Shown: positions 1-7,530, numbered from the stretch's first letter. The stretch: 37,349 bases of DNA from Betaproteobacteria bacterium (GCA_016868035.1 VGID01000039.1:1-37349); one strand, 5' to 3'. Translations and numbers: made by a program. The notes: a model not told the origin generated them from the letters alone.

Positions 1-69
1 CGACACCCATTGCTCCAGTTGTTGCCGTTCGCCTTCCCCCAGGTTCACAGCTTGCGCGCGTTTGGGCAT
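1..69 (-). CDS. IS630-like transposase, N-terminal fragment (cut by window edge)
   Basis: An ATG at 69 on the minus strand opens a frame of 23 codons that runs off the window edge. The peptide begins MPKRAQAV and continues with LGEGERQQLEQWVS. This resembles the opening helix of IS630-family transposases, where a short basic start precedes a motif of the form L-x-x-x-E-R-x-x-L-E. No clear Shine-Dalgarno sequence precedes it. Only 23 residues are visible, so a different helix-turn-helix protein is possible. Confidence 0.45.
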   Translation of the reverse strand, partial: MPKRAQAVNLGEGERQQLEQWVS

Positions 70-125
70 GATTGAGCATAGCAACACCCGTCCAGAAGTA
101 CAAGCTATTTCGCGGACAGTGCACT
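1..125 (-). mobile_element. Probable end of an IS630-type insertion sequence
   Basis: The leftmost bases encode the first residues of a transposase-like protein reading out of the window. The non-coding stretch 70-125 would be the left end of the element. It stops near a TA dinucleotide at 125-126, and IS630-family elements insert at TA. The other end is outside the window, so terminal inverted repeats cannot be compared. The boundary is an inference. A heptad repeat array starts only a few bases further on at 129. Confidence 0.35.
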
Positions 126-128
126 AGC

Positions 129-242
129 GATGAGTGATGGGTGATGAGTAATGGGTAATGGGTAATGGGTGAACGCAAGAACATGCGGTCTCTCGCCTGA
201 CGGAGCCAGGCACAATTCCCATTCCCCATTCCCCATTTCCCG
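129..242. repeat. Heptad inverted-repeat element (ATGGGTA type)
   Basis: The left arm is six consecutive 7-bp units at 129-170 (GATGAGT, GATGGGT, GATGAGT, then AATGGGT three times). The right arm is four 7-bp units at 215-242 of the type TTCCCCA, roughly the complement. The arms are separated by about 44 bp. The right arm ends 6 bp before the ATG at 249, and no Shine-Dalgarno sequence lies between. Confidence 0.8.
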
Positions 243-248
243 ACTGCC

Positions 249-1598
249 ATGTTTCATAAGGTACTCGTAGCAAATCGCGGAGCGGTGGCCGCGCGCGTGC
301 TGCGCGCGCTCGCCGAGATGGGCGTGCGCTCGGTCGCGGTCTACTCCGATGCCGACGCGGGTGCGCCGTATCTCGAGATGGCGGGCGAGAGCTACGCGAT
401 CGGCGCGGCACCAGCGCGGGAGAGCTATCTGAACCAGGATGCCCTCCTCGAGGTCGTGCGCGATTCGCGAGCTGATGGCGTGCATCCAGGCTACGGATTC
501 CTCGCGGAAAACGCCGCGTTCGCGCAGAAGGTTGCCGACGCGGGCGCGCGCTTCATCGGGCCCAGCCCGAAGTGGATCGACGCGATGGGGCACAAGACCC
601 GCGCGCGCGAGCTTGCCGCGGCCTACGGCATGCCGATGTCGTCAGGCTCCGGCGTGCTGCCGATGGAGAACGACGCGATCCTCGCAGCGGCGCGAAAAAT
701 CGGCTTCCCGGTGCTGGTGAAGCCGGCGGGCGGCGGCGGTGGCATCGGCATGCTCCCGGCCAGGGACGAAGCCGAGCTCGCCGTGGCGGTGGAGCGCTCG
801 CGATCGATGGCCATCCGCGGCTTCGGCAACGCCGAGGTATACCTCGAGCGGCTGATCGAGCGGCCGCGCCACGTCGAGTTCCAGGTGCTGGGCGATGCGC
901 ACGGCGCAGCGAGGCACCTCTACGAGCGGGACTGCTCGACGCAGAGGCGCAACCAGAAGGTGATCGAGGAGGCGCCGGCGCCCGGCATCGGCCGCGGCGA
1001 GGCCGGCGCGATGGCCGAGCGTATCGCCGACATCATGCGAGGGATGGGCTACGACAACATCGGCACCGTGGAGATGCTCTACGGCGCGGACGGCTCCTTC
1101 AGCTTCCTCGAGATGAATACCCGGCTGCAGGTCGAGCACGGCGTCACCGAGTTGGTGACCGGCGTGGACCTCGTGCAGGCGCAGATCCGCTCGGCGGCGG
1201 GCGAGCGGCTTTCCGCGATCTTGCCGGAGCAAATCGAGCTCGCGGGCCACGCGATCCAGGCGCGCGTCTACGCTGAAGACCCGAAGAACTTCTATCCGTC
1301 GCCGGGCAGGCTCAGCGTGTTCCGTCCGCCGCAGGATGCGGCGGTGCGCGTGGACACGGGGTTCGCCGAGGGGCGCGAGGTGACGCCGCATTATGACCCG
1401 ATGCTCGCCAAGGTGATCGTACGCGCGGGCGGCCGCGACCGCGCGATCGACGGCCTCATCGTGGCGCTCGAATCCTTCGCAATCGAGGGCGTGAAGCACA
1501 ACATCCCGGCAGTGCTCGCTGTGCTGCGCTCGGAGCCGTTCCGCGCCGGGCGCGTGCATACCGGCCTGATTCCCGAAGTGCTTGCAGGAAAGAATTAG
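249..1598 (+). CDS. Biotin carboxylase (AccC-like subunit of an acyl-CoA carboxylase)
   Basis: This 449-residue protein has the length and full domain order of a stand-alone biotin carboxylase: an N-terminal fold with ANRG at 8-11 and HPGYGFL at 79-85, an ATP-grasp domain with the glycine-rich loop at 161-167 after Lys158, and a C-terminal domain. E288, N290 and R292 of FLEMNTR and the QVEH motif at 294-297 match the catalytic site of E. coli AccC. The family uses ATP and bicarbonate to carboxylate biotin on a carrier protein. No biotin carrier or carboxyltransferase gene is in the window, so the partner lies elsewhere, possibly to the left of the IS end. The next genes are an ADP-forming acyl-CoA ligase, which suggests a role in acyl-CoA carboxylation rather than fatty-acid synthesis. 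The ATG at 249 has no Shine-Dalgarno sequence because a repeat abuts it. The TAG stop lies inside the next repeat. Confidence 0.85.
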   Translation: MFHKVLVANRGAVAARVLRALAEMGVRSVAVYSDADAGAPYLEMAGESYAIGAAPARESYLNQDALLEVVRDSRADGVHPGYGFLAENAAFAQKVADAGARFIGPSPKWIDAMGHKTRARELAAAYGMPMSSGSGVLPMENDAILAAARKIGFPVLVKPAGGGGGIGMLPARDEAELAVAVERSRSMAIRGFGNAEVYLERLIERPRHVEFQVLGDAHGAARHLYERDCSTQRRNQKVIEEAPAPGIGRGEAGAMAERIADIMRGMGYDNIGTVEMLYGADGSFSFLEMNTRLQVEHGVTELVTGVDLVQAQIRSAAGERLSAILPEQIELAGHAIQARVYAEDPKNFYPSPGRLSVFRPPQDAAVRVDTGFAEGREVTPHYDPMLAKVIVRAGGRDRAIDGLIVALESFAIEGVKHNIPAVLAVLRSEPFRAGRVHTGLIPEVLAGKN

Positions 1599-1761
1599 CC
1601 GCCAAGACGCCAAGGCCGCCAAGAAATCCTCAAATAAAATGAAGTTGGAACAACATTTCGGTTTATTGCCGATGCATGAGAGCTCGTGTTTCGTTACGGT
1701 GGGTGTTGTTCCGTTTTCTATTTTGTTTTCCTTGGCGTTCTTGGCGCCTTGGCGGCTAATT
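1593..1761. repeat. Nonad inverted-repeat element, MITE-like (CGCCAAG type)
   Basis: Arms of 34 bp at 1593-1626 and 1728-1761 are complementary with four mismatches. Each arm carries three CGCCAAG words spaced 9 bp apart and has the outer end AATTAGCCGCCAAG. An inner pair, GGAACAACA at 1647-1655 and its exact complement at 1704-1712, extends the dyad, so almost the whole 170 bp could fold on itself. The outer end supplies the TAG stop of the biotin carboxylase gene. The right end lies 8 bp before the ATG of the next gene. No transposase is encoded. Confidence 0.85.
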
Positions 1762-1769
1762 TAGGGTTT

Positions 1770-2498
1770 ATGTCCGGCAGCGAAGCGATTGCTGAAGCGA
1801 GAAAGCAGGGTCGCGCCGCGCTCGATGAAGCCGCCGGCAAGCGCCTGCTCGAGAGCTTCGGAATCCCCGTGCCGCGCTCGGTGATGGTGAGCGACGCCGC
1901 ACGGGCCACGGGTGCGCTGGCCGGCATCCGGCCGCCGTACGCGGTCAAGGTGGTCTCGCCCGACATCCTGCACAAGAGCGACGCCGGCGGGGTAAGGCTG
2001 GGCGTGCGGGACCGGGAAGAAGCCGCCCTCACCATCGGCGAGATGGCTCAACTGCCGGGCGTGCGGCAGGCGCGCGTGGACGGCTACCTGGTGGAGGAGA
2101 TGGCCCCCGCGGGGCAGGAGATCGTGGTGGGCGGCCTGCGCGATCCGCAGTTCGGGCCGCTCGTTATGGTCGGGCTGGGCGGGATCTTCGTGGAGGTGCT
2201 CGCCGATGTGGCGTTCCGGATCTGCCCGATCACCCGCGTGGACGCCGAGGAGATGCTCTCGGAGCTGAAGGGAGCGGCGCTGCTCGACGGCGCGCGCGGC
2301 CGCAAAGCCGTGTCGCGCTCGGCGATCCTGGAGGTATTGCTGAAGGTGGGCGGGGACGGCGGGCTGCTGATGGTCCACGCGCAGGACATCGAGGAACTCG
2401 ACATCAACCCGCTTATCGTGTCGGAGTCCGGTGCGGTCGCTGTGGACGCCCGGCTCATTCTCACTCAACCGCCGATGGACGCCGATGGACGCCGATAG
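1770..2498 (+). CDS. ADP-forming acyl-CoA ligase, beta subunit (ATP-grasp_5)
   Basis: This 242-residue protein is a single ATP-grasp domain of the type found in the beta part of ADP-forming acetate/acyl-CoA ligases. Visible motifs are the ILHKSDAGGVRLG segment near residues 65-77, a glycine-rich VGLGGIFVEVLADVAFR segment, and the terminal DIEELDINPLIV. It would pair with the alpha subunit downstream to convert an acyl-CoA, ADP and phosphate to acid, CoA and ATP, or the reverse. The longer frame beginning at 1686 is rejected, because its first 28 codons (FLGVLGALAAN and similar) are read from the preceding repeat. The C-terminus (PPMDADGRR) is itself encoded by decamer repeats GCCGATGGAC. The substrate cannot be told from the sequence. 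Confidence 0.8.
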   Translation: MSGSEAIAEARKQGRAALDEAAGKRLLESFGIPVPRSVMVSDAARATGALAGIRPPYAVKVVSPDILHKSDAGGVRLGVRDREEAALTIGEMAQLPGVRQARVDGYLVEEMAPAGQEIVVGGLRDPQFGPLVMVGLGGIFVEVLADVAFRICPITRVDAEEMLSELKGAALLDGARGRKAVSRSAILEVLLKVGGDGGLLMVHAQDIEELDINPLIVSESGAVAVDARLILTQPPMDADGRR

Positions 2499-2613
2499 AA
2501 TCAGACCCAAGGGTTTAGCCACGGAGGATGCAGGTTTCACAGACGGAAGCATCAACAGGAAAAGCGATCCCGTGTTTCAACCCGCTGTGTTCTCTGTGAT
2601 CTCTGTGACGGAT
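2471..2613. repeat. Decamer and nonad repeat element between ligase subunits
   Basis: Two identical decamers GCCGATGGAC (2471-2490) and a third partial copy form the last codons and the TAG stop of the beta-subunit gene. Further on, nonads related to CCACGGAGG and TCACAGACG (about 2519-2548) face the three nonads CTGTGTTCT, CTGTGATCT and CTGTGACGG at 2585-2611. The element ends 12 bp before the ATG of the alpha-subunit gene. That ATG has no Shine-Dalgarno sequence. Confidence 0.65.
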
Positions 2614-2624
2614 TTGCTCGTAAC

Positions 2625-4079
2625 ATGAGCGACAGCGTTCTTGAACAATTCAGGCCGCTGTTCGAGCCGAAGACGGTGGCCGTGGTCGGGGCGTCCGCCA
2701 AGGGCGGCGCGCTGCCGAACGTCTTCATCCGGCGCATCCGCGAGTTCGGCTTCGAGGGCGAGATCTACCCGATCCATCCGTCCGCGCCGGAGATCGACGG
2801 GCTCCCCGCCTACCGCAGCCTCGGCGAGACGCCGAAGCCGGTTGACTACGCCTACATCGCGATCGCAGCGGCGCAGGTGCCGCCGCTGTTGCGGGAGGCG
2901 CGCGGGCGCGTGCGCTTCGCGCAGGTCATCTCGAGCGGCTTCGGGGAAGTGGATGAAGGCAGGGAGCTGCAGGAAGCGCTGGTTGCGGCGGCGCGCGCGG
3001 GAGGCATGCGCCTGATCGGTCCCAATTGCCTCGGAATCTACACCCCGCGCGGGCGCGTCACTTTCACCGAGATCGGTCCGCGCGAGGTCGGGCAGGTGGG
3101 CATCATCTCCCAGTCGGGCGGGCTCGGCACCGACATCATTCGCAGGGGATTTTCGCGCGGTCTCAAGTTCTCGGGCCTCATCACGGTCGGCAACTGCGCC
3201 GACGTCGGGCCGAACGAGCTGCTCGAGTACTATCTCGCCGACGAGCAAACCCGCGTGATTGGCCTGTACATCGAGACGGCCAAGGACGGACGGCGTCTGT
3301 TCGAGATCCTGCGCGACGCGCGCGCGGCCAAACCGGTCGTGATCCTCAAGGGCGGACGCACGCAGCGGGGCCGGATGGCAGCCGCATCCCATACCGGATC
3401 GCTCGCGGGCGACGACCGGGTGTGGGTCGCACTTTCGCGGCAGACCGGCTGCGCAATGGCCGACACGCTCGATCAGTTCATCGATATCCTGCTCGCATTC
3501 CAGGCGCTCGCGCCGCAGCCGCGGCATCCGACCCGGCGCGTGGTGCTGTTCGGCAACGGTGGCGGCGCGAGCGTGCTCGCCACCGATTTCTACGCGCGCC
3601 TCGGGCTCGACGTGATCCCGTTCGGAGCCGAGACGGTGGGTGCGCTCGGCGCGTTGAAGCTCCCGCCGGGCACCAGCATCACCAACCCCGTGGACACGCC
3701 TGTGGGCACGCTGCAGCAGGACGACGGACGGGTCGCGGAGAAGATTCTCGAGGCGATCTACGCGAGCGGACGGCCCGAGGCGCTGGTGATGCACCTCAAC
3801 CTTTCGGCTTTCGCGGGCCGCACCAAGAGCGAGGTCATCGACAACCTGGTCCAGGTGGCGCTGCGCGTGCAGTCGCACTACCCGGGGCAGGCGCACTTCG
3901 TGCTCGTGCTGCGGTCGGACGGGGAGCCGCAGCTCGAGGAGCGCAAGCGCGAGTTCCGCGCGAAGGCGGTCGCGCTGGGCATACCGGTCTATGACGAGAT
4001 GGCGAACGCGGGCCACGCGCTCGCCGCGCTCGCCTCGCATGAACGGTTTGTCCATTCCAGGCAACCGCGCGACCGATAA
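2625..4079 (+). CDS. ADP-forming acyl-CoA ligase, alpha subunit
   Basis: The 484 residues contain a CoA-binding Rossmann domain (VAVVGAS at 18-24), the IGPNCLG motif at 131-137, and succinyl-CoA-ligase-like flavodoxin domains with SQSGGLGTD at 162-170. H256 in ASHTGSLAG is the expected phosphohistidine. These are the features of the alpha part of ADP-forming acetate/acyl-CoA ligases, which exchange acyl-CoA plus phosphate for acyl-phosphate on the way to ATP. With the beta subunit at 1770-2498 it makes a split enzyme. A fused version is encoded at 25158-27242. The TAA stop is followed at once by a heptad repeat. Confidence 0.85.
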   Translation: MSDSVLEQFRPLFEPKTVAVVGASAKGGALPNVFIRRIREFGFEGEIYPIHPSAPEIDGLPAYRSLGETPKPVDYAYIAIAAAQVPPLLREARGRVRFAQVISSGFGEVDEGRELQEALVAAARAGGMRLIGPNCLGIYTPRGRVTFTEIGPREVGQVGIISQSGGLGTDIIRRGFSRGLKFSGLITVGNCADVGPNELLEYYLADEQTRVIGLYIETAKDGRRLFEILRDARAAKPVVILKGGRTQRGRMAAASHTGSLAGDDRVWVALSRQTGCAMADTLDQFIDILLAFQALAPQPRHPTRRVVLFGNGGGASVLATDFYARLGLDVIPFGAETVGALGALKLPPGTSITNPVDTPVGTLQQDDGRVAEKILEAIYASGRPEALVMHLNLSAFAGRTKSEVIDNLVQVALRVQSHYPGQAHFVLVLRSDGEPQLEERKREFRAKAVALGIPVYDEMANAGHALAALASHERFVHSRQPRDR

Positions 4080-4216
4080 GGCGTGACCGGTGAAGCGTGA
4101 CAGGTGAGGCGTGACTGATGAAGCGTAACGGCCAAAGCGCCACGCGAACCTTGGGCCTAGAACGTTGAACCCTGAGCCCGGAACGGCGAACGCTCAATCC
4201 TCAGTCCTCAATCCTG
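4080..4216. repeat. Heptad repeat element (GCGTGAC / CTCAATC types)
   Basis: The region is 7-bp periodic through most of its length. Seven consecutive units at 4081-4129 alternate GCGTGAC with a GGTGAA-like word. From 4165 to 4213 seven further units follow (TTGAACC, CTGAGCC, CGGAACG, GCGAACG, CTCAATC, CTCAGTC, CTCAATC). It begins right after the TAA stop of the alpha-subunit gene and ends 3 bp before the ATG at 4217. That ATG therefore has no Shine-Dalgarno sequence. Complementarity between the two halves is weak. Confidence 0.75.
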
Positions 4217-5425
4217 ATGTACATCCACGACTTCCGCGCGACGGGCTATCCGTACCGGCTCTATAGCGGGCAGGGCGCTCTCGACAAGCTTCCCGGCGAA
4301 GTGGACCGCGCGCGGGCGCGGCGCGTTTTCGTCGTCTGCGGCCGGACGGTCTCGCGCAGCACGCCCCTGATCGGGCGCATCCGCGCGCTGCTCGGCGAGC
4401 GGCTCGCCGGCGTGTTCGACGAGATCGCCAAGGACACCACGCTCGACTCCGTGCTGCGCGCGGCGGAAGCGGCGCGCGCCGCGCAGGCGGATCTCGTGAT
4501 CGGCGTCGGGGCGGGAAGCGTGCTGCAGGCCGCGCGCGTGGTGGTGATCCTGCTCGCCGAAACGCGGCCGATCGAAGAGCTCATCACCCGCTATCCGGAG
4601 CACGGGCCGGCGGTAAGCCCCAAGCTTCTTGCGCCCAAGCTTCCCATCATCAACGTGCTCACGGCGGCTACGACTGCGCAGAACCGTGCGGGATCGAGAG
4701 TGAAAGACGAGTCGCGCACGCACGGCATGGAGTTCTTCGATCCCAAGACCCGGCCGGCCGCGATCTTCTGGGACGCGGAGGCGCTGCTGACCGCGCCGCC
4801 CCAGCTTGCGCGCACCACGGCGGTCTCGGTGTACTGGCGCGCGGTGATGAACCTCGGGGCGGCGAGCATGAACCCGCTGGTCGAAGGCGACCGGCTGCAG
4901 GCCTACCGGCTCGCGGCCGGCGCATTGCATCGCGTCACGGCTGCGAACGACGCGGCCCCGCGCATCGACCTGTGCGCGGCAGCGCTGCTGCAGAACCGGG
5001 AAGCGGACGACGGCGGCACCCTGTTCGAACGTCACTGGGTGGGGCGCGTCACCTACGCTTTCGTGACCGCGCTGTTCAGCGTGTATCCGCGCGTCGCGCA
5101 GGGCGAAGCGAACAGCGCGCTTACCGGCACGGTGATGCGCCGGCTTGGCGCGCGCGATGTGGAGGCGATGGCGCGGATCGCAGCAACCCTCGGCGCCTGG
5201 AACGAGCGCATGCCGCCCGCGCAGGCGCCCGGCCTCGCTGCGGACCGACTCGAGGAAGTCTTCCGCGCGATCGGCATGCCGACACGGCTCTCGGAGCTCG
5301 GCATCGACCGCGGGCTATTTCCGCGCGTGATCGAGTATTCGCTCAAGAACTTCAACGCGGACCCGCAACGCGAATTCGTGCGCGAGCGGCCGCTGCTCGA
5401 AGAAGTCCTCGCCGCGGCCTGGTAG
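4217..5425 (+). CDS. Iron-alcohol-dehydrogenase-fold protein lacking all metal ligands
   Basis: The 402 residues follow the group III (iron-containing) alcohol dehydrogenase fold: an N-terminal nucleotide-binding half with GVGAGS at 96-101, then an all-helical C-terminal half. The residues that bind iron in E. coli FucO (Asp196, His200, His263, His277) align by hand with S204, R208, A281 and Q295, so none is kept. His267 aligns with A285. The usual GGGSxxD has Q104 in place of Asp. The frame is open and of normal length, so this does not look like decay. It may be metal-independent, or a binding protein rather than a dehydrogenase. It follows the acyl-CoA ligase genes. The start is the ATG directly after the repeat. 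Confidence 0.7.
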   Translation: MYIHDFRATGYPYRLYSGQGALDKLPGEVDRARARRVFVVCGRTVSRSTPLIGRIRALLGERLAGVFDEIAKDTTLDSVLRAAEAARAAQADLVIGVGAGSVLQAARVVVILLAETRPIEELITRYPEHGPAVSPKLLAPKLPIINVLTAATTAQNRAGSRVKDESRTHGMEFFDPKTRPAAIFWDAEALLTAPPQLARTTAVSVYWRAVMNLGAASMNPLVEGDRLQAYRLAAGALHRVTAANDAAPRIDLCAAALLQNREADDGGTLFERHWVGRVTYAFVTALFSVYPRVAQGEANSALTGTVMRRLGARDVEAMARIAATLGAWNERMPPAQAPGLAADRLEEVFRAIGMPTRLSELGIDRGLFPRVIEYSLKNFNADPQREFVRERPLLEEVLAAAW

Positions 5426-5586
5426 CGCCGCGGTTCGTGAGTTCCGTCACGTCCACCCCCGACCGACGCGCCGGGGGACACAACTTGTTACGCTTTGTTG
5501 CCTCCCCGGGGTAAACACGCGGCCACCCCCGGCGTTAGTATGACGGCGGGATAACTCCGCCCATACACAGCAAAGGAGCAGTAAAA

Positions 5587-5922
5587 ATGAAGCTGAAACT
5601 TGCAGTGATCGCCGCCATCGTGGCGGCGCTGCCCGCGGTGGCGCTGGCGCAATCCACGGGCACGGCGTCCACTCCGCGTATCGACAAGCGGCAGGAGAAC
5701 CAGCAGAAGCGCATCGATCAGGGCGTGCAATCCGGGCAGCTGACGGAGAAGGAGGCCGCGCGCCTGCAGAAAGGGCAGCAGCGCGTACAGAAGATGGAAG
5801 ATAAGGCGATTTCCGACGGCAAAATGACCGTGAAGGAGCGCGCGCGCATCGAGCACGCGCAGGACCGTCAAAGCAAGAAGATCTTTCGCGAGAAGCACGA
5901 CAAGCAGGTAGCGAAGAAGTAG
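5587..5922 (+). CDS. Small secreted charged helical protein
   Basis: The 111-residue product starts with a typical Sec signal peptide: two lysines, a hydrophobic core, and ALA followed by Gln, giving likely cleavage after residue 21. The mature part is very rich in Lys, Arg, Gln and Glu and contains two related segments, each of the form SGQLTEKEAARLQK and DGKMTVKERARIEH. This suggests a duplicated helical hairpin. It ends with KIFREKHDKQVAKK. I do not recognise a named family. Short proteins of this kind are familiar in Burkholderiales, with unknown role. It has a good Shine-Dalgarno sequence (AAAGGAG at 5572-5578) and its own terminator, so it is probably a single-gene transcript. A hairpin GGCGG/CCGCC at about 5546-5562 lies in its leader. 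Confidence 0.75.
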   Translation: MKLKLAVIAAIVAALPAVALAQSTGTASTPRIDKRQENQQKRIDQGVQSGQLTEKEAARLQKGQQRVQKMEDKAISDGKMTVKERARIEHAQDRQSKKIFREKHDKQVAKK

Positions 5923-5927
5923 CGTAG

Positions 5928-5949
5928 CGCGCCGGCCTGCACCGGCGCG
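5928..5949 (+). other. GC-rich hairpin after the secreted protein gene
   Basis: CGCGCCGG (5928-5935) and CCGGCGCG (5942-5949) form a perfect 8-bp stem with a 6-nt loop, 6 bp after the stop. No T run follows. It may protect the 3' end of the message ahead of the real terminator at 5995. Confidence 0.5.
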
Positions 5950-5994
5950 TGGAATGCGGGATCCGGGAAGTGCTCGACCCGGCTCGCGGAAAAC

Positions 5995-6025
5995 ATCGGC
6001 GGGTCGATCGAACCCGCCGATTTTT
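5995..6025 (+). terminator. Rho-independent terminator
   Basis: ATCGGCGGGT (5995-6004) and ACCCGCCGAT (6012-6021) form a perfect 10-bp stem with a 7-nt loop, followed by further T residues to 6025. It would end the transcript of the small secreted protein. It also shows that the downstream thioesterase must have its own promoter. Confidence 0.85.
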
Positions 6026-6046
6026 CGTCACGGGAGCGCGTTCGCT

Positions 6047-6052
6047 TACAAT
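6047..6052 (+). promoter_or_regulatory. Candidate -10 box for the thioesterase gene
   Basis: TACAAT lies just after the terminator and 17-32 bp before the two possible start codons. No good -35 box is seen at the normal distance. The same context, TACAATACG, is found before purE at 34487. Confidence 0.4.
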
Positions 6053-6083
6053 ACGCGCCTCACAGACCATGCCGAGACGCAGA

Positions 6084-6470
6084 ATGGACACGGTAAAGAC
6101 AGGGATGACGGGCACGCTCGAATGGGAAGTGACCGATAGGCTGTGCACCACGCGCGCCGAATACAAGGTGTTCTCGACCCCGTCCATGACGCTATTCGTG
6201 GAGATGGCGGCGGGTCAGCTGGTCGAGCCGCATCTCAAGCCGGGCCAGGGTCAGGTGGGACTCTCGGTCAGCGTCCGGCACCTCGCTCCCACGCCCGTCG
6301 GCAAGAGGGTGCGCGCAGAAGTCGAGCTCGCGGACATCGACCGGCGCAGGCTCCGATTCAAGGTCAAGGTGTTCGACGAGATCGAGCAGGTGGGCGAGGC
6401 CGAGCACGAGCGCTTCGTGATCGATGTCGAGAAATATACCGAGCGGCTAAAAAGAAAACTCGGCGGCTAG
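6084..6470 (+). CDS. Hot-dog thioesterase of the FlK (fluoroacetyl-CoA thioesterase-like) family
   Basis: From the ATG at 6084 the protein has 128 residues, close to the family length. The triad of FlK (Thr42, Glu50, His76) is found as T32 in STPSM, E40 in FVEMAA and H66 in VRHLAP, with exactly the same spacing (8 and 26). The family hydrolyses small acyl-CoA esters. Most members outside Streptomyces cattleya probably act on ordinary or unknown acyl-CoAs. An ATG at 6069 (MPRRR) is an alternative start. The frame opening at 5949 is rejected because it starts inside a hairpin and crosses the terminator. The gene sits alone between a terminator and a Bug gene. Confidence 0.75.
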   Translation: MDTVKTGMTGTLEWEVTDRLCTTRAEYKVFSTPSMTLFVEMAAGQLVEPHLKPGQGQVGLSVSVRHLAPTPVGKRVRAEVELADIDRRRLRFKVKVFDEIEQVGEAEHERFVIDVEKYTERLKRKLGG

Positions 6471-6518
6471 CTAGAATCGTCCTTGCGTGCCAGAGTGCAG
6501 GACGGGGGTGCGGGTTGT

Positions 6519-6524
6519 TATAAT
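6519..6524 (+). promoter_or_regulatory. Candidate -10 box (TATAAT) for the Bug gene
   Basis: A consensus TATAAT lies 34 bp before the ATG at 6559, which is preceded by the Shine-Dalgarno GGAGGT. The -35 region is weak. The box implies a transcript separate from the thioesterase gene. Confidence 0.5.
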
Positions 6525-6558
6525 GCGGCGGTAATTCAGTCGCGCAATCGGAGGTCCT

Positions 6559-7530
6559 ATGGAACGCTTCGTCTACGGCGCCCTCCTCTGCTGCGCCGCG
6601 ATGCTGCCGGCGTTCGTTGCAACGGGTGCGGAGTATCCCGCTCGTCCGATCCGTATCGTGGTTCCGTTCCCTCCCGGCGGCACGTCCGATATTCTGACGC
6701 GCCTGCTCGGCGAGAAGCTGGGGGCGGAATTCGGCCAGCAGATCATCGTCGATAACCGTTCCGGAGCGGGGGGCGTGATCGCGACCAACATCGTGGCGAA
6801 GGCCAACCCGGACGGCTATACGCTGTACATGACTTTCGTCAGCCACGCGATCAATCCGCACGTATACGCGAAGCTCCCGTACGACACGGAAAAGGATTTC
6901 GTGCCGGTCGCGCTGTTCGCAGTCACCCCCAATGTGGTGGTTGTGACCCCTGCACTGCCCGCGAATTCGATCAAGGACCTGATCGCGCTGGCGAAATCGC
7001 GCCCCGGCCAGATCAACTATGCATCCGCAGGGGTGGGGACGAATTCCCATCTCTCCGCGGAACTGATCAACGCCATCGCGGGGATCAATATGGTGCACGT
7101 GCCGTACAAGGGCGCCCCGCAAGCCAATGCCGATGTGGCCTCCGGGACCGTCAGCGTGCACATCCCCTCGATGCCGGTGGCGATGCCGATGATCAAGGCC
7201 GGGCGCCTGAAGGCGATCGCCGTCACCAGCACGAAGCGTTCCCCGGTGTTGCCGGAGGTGCCAACCGTTGCGGAGACGTTGCCGGGCTACGAGTCGCTGG
7301 CTTGGTACGGGCTGATCGCGCCCAAAGGCACGCCACCGGCGATCGTCAACCGAATCACGACGGCCGTGCAGAAATCCGTGCAGAAGAAGGACCTCGTCGA
7401 GTCGTTCTTCGTGCAGGGCGCCGACGCGACTTACAGGGGGCCGGCCGATTTCGGCGCGTACATCAAGCGCGAACTGGCGCTGTGGGGCAAGGCGGTGAAG
7501 GCCGCCGGGCTCAAGCCGGGCGAGTTCTGA
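6559..7530 (+). CDS. Bug/TctC-family periplasmic solute-binding protein
   Basis: The 323-residue protein has a signal peptide of about 24 residues, then the family opening YPARPIRIVVPFPPGG, the VDNRSGAGG segment near residues 70-78, and NPDGYTL. Later come HVPYKGAPQANADV and VPTVAE, also typical. Bug proteins bind carboxylates or other small organic solutes in the periplasm. No TctA or TctB membrane genes are present, so it is an orphan receptor as is common in Burkholderiales. It is convergent with the deacetylase gene, with a gap of only 27 bp and no evident terminator. The ligand cannot be predicted. Confidence 0.9.
   Translation: MERFVYGALLCCAAMLPAFVATGAEYPARPIRIVVPFPPGGTSDILTRLLGEKLGAEFGQQIIVDNRSGAGGVIATNIVAKANPDGYTLYMTFVSHAINPHVYAKLPYDTEKDFVPVALFAVTPNVVVVTPALPANSIKDLIALAKSRPGQINYASAGVGTNSHLSAELINAIAGINMVHVPYKGAPQANADVASGTVSVHIPSMPVAMPMIKAGRLKAIAVTSTKRSPVLPEVPTVAETLPGYESLAWYGLIAPKGTPPAIVNRITTAVQKSVQKKDLVESFFVQGADATYRGPADFGAYIKRELALWGKAVKAAGLKPGEF

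Noticed and set aside
642-1622. Long minus-strand open frame across the biotin carboxylase gene
   Set aside because: It is the antisense shadow of a gene with full catalytic motifs, is rich in Arg, His and Ala as such shadows are in GC-rich DNA, and has no family features. The same applies to the long antisense frames at 2577-4064, 13236-14606, 15573-16787, 23605-25266, 27685-28695 and 34660-36339.
1686-1769. N-terminal extension of the ligase beta subunit to 1686
   Set aside because: The 28 residues are translated from the nonad element and have no counterpart in the family. The ATG at 1770 starts the domain.
5949-6083. Thioesterase start at 5949
   Set aside because: It lies in a hairpin and the frame crosses a rho-independent terminator. 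The family length fits a start at 6084.
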